Source of the DNA: Trueperaceae bacterium
Lineage (GTDB): Bacteria > Deinococcota > Deinococci > Deinococcales > Trueperaceae
DNA length: 6,298 nucleotides
Direction of reading: 5' to 3'
Assembly (NCBI GenBank): GCA_024636105.1
Contig: JAGXHO010000084.1
Coordinates: 1-6,298, forward strand
Part shown: piece after piece, positions 6,037 through 6,298 of the stretch
How positions within the stretch are numbered: position 1 is the first letter of the stretch
Layout: every line of letters begins with the position of its first letter
Translations under genes and position numbers: made by a program
Notes under the pieces: generated by a model
What the model was told of the DNA's origin: nothing
Seen by the model: the letters and a program-made list of their open reading frames with translations, nothing else
Database searches by the model: none

Positions 6037-6288
6037 TCAGGCTTGGATCGGCCCCGGACCGCTCGGCGGCACCTCGTCGCCGGCGCGGCCGGCGGCGAAG
6101 CCGGTCTGCAGGCCCATCAGCCAGCCGAGCTTGAGCATGAACAGGAGCGTCTCGGCGTCACCGTCGGCGACCCGCGAGCGGACGTAGTCGAGCGTGCCCT
6201 CGGGCAGGCCGACGGCGTCCACCTCGTCGGCGTAACGCCGCCGCATCTCGTCGAGGAACGCCTGGATGAGTCGTTGCTCGTCGTTCAT
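6037..6288 (-). CDS. Small protein of unknown function
   Basis: I do not recognise this 83-residue protein with confidence. It begins M-N-D-E-Q-R-L-I-Q-A-F-L-D-E-M-R-R-R-Y, an amphipathic helix. A second likely helix follows (G-T-L-D-Y-V-R-S-R-V), then a more hydrophobic one (T-L-L-F-M-L-K-L-G-W-L-M-G-L-Q-T-G), and a short disordered Gly/Pro tail. There are no cysteines, no signal peptide and no known catalytic motif. The clean alternation of charged and apolar residues and the normal composition argue that it is a real, mostly helical cytosolic protein and not a chance frame, as does its fit against ppk1 (convergent, 14 nt between stop codons). The ATG at 6288 is the only in-frame start before the window ends; its promoter lies outside. 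Confidence 0.68.
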   Translation of the reverse strand: MNDEQRLIQAFLDEMRRRYADEVDAVGLPEGTLDYVRSRVADGDAETLLFMLKLGWLMGLQTGFAAGRAGDEVPPSGPGPIQA

Positions 6289-6298
6289 CGCCCCATGC

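Noticed and set aside
6074..6098. GC-rich hairpin downstream of ppk1 as terminator
   Set aside because: It has an 11-bp stem with a 3-nt loop, but no T-run follows and it falls inside the coding sequence of the convergent small protein.

Overview
This is a GC-rich bacterial window. Third codon positions are almost all G or C, the genes are tightly packed, and no stretch over 300 bases lacks a gene. There are no RNA genes, CRISPR arrays or insertion sequences. Several start codons follow a TANNNT hexamer by only 6-9 nt and have no Shine-Dalgarno sequence. That pattern is known for the leaderless genes of Deinococcus, so a Deinococcota organism (perhaps Truepera-like) is a reasonable guess, but it is inferred from promoter style and composition and not from a marker gene.

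Layout: (1) An MFS permease (+) whose reading frame is open to the left edge, so its true start probably lies outside. (2) A 5-formyltetrahydrofolate cyclo-ligase (-) that runs convergently into the permease and overlaps it by 38 bp. (3) An OsmC-type peroxidase (+), divergent from the cyclo-ligase across only 35 bp that hold two back-to-back -10-like elements. (4) A small exported protein of unknown function (+). (5) An ABC-2-type ATPase (+) that is broken: the reading frame shifts exactly where the LSGG signature should be, the 3' end is abnormal, and no permease gene follows. (6) A long quasi-palindrome at the tail of this pseudogene, touching the putative promoter of (7) an intact polyphosphate kinase ppk1 (+). 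(8) A small unrecognised protein (-), convergent with ppk1.

The intact genes are mostly housekeeping or stress functions: folate repair, hydroperoxide detoxification and polyphosphate synthesis. Apart from the overlaps and the shared divergent promoter region they look like independent single-gene units and not one pathway. I see no convincing new multi-gene system. The points most worth a second look are the decaying ABC ATPase with its deletion at a GCC-repeat junction, the 26-bp-armed inverted repeat in front of ppk1, and the repeated leaderless promoter pattern.
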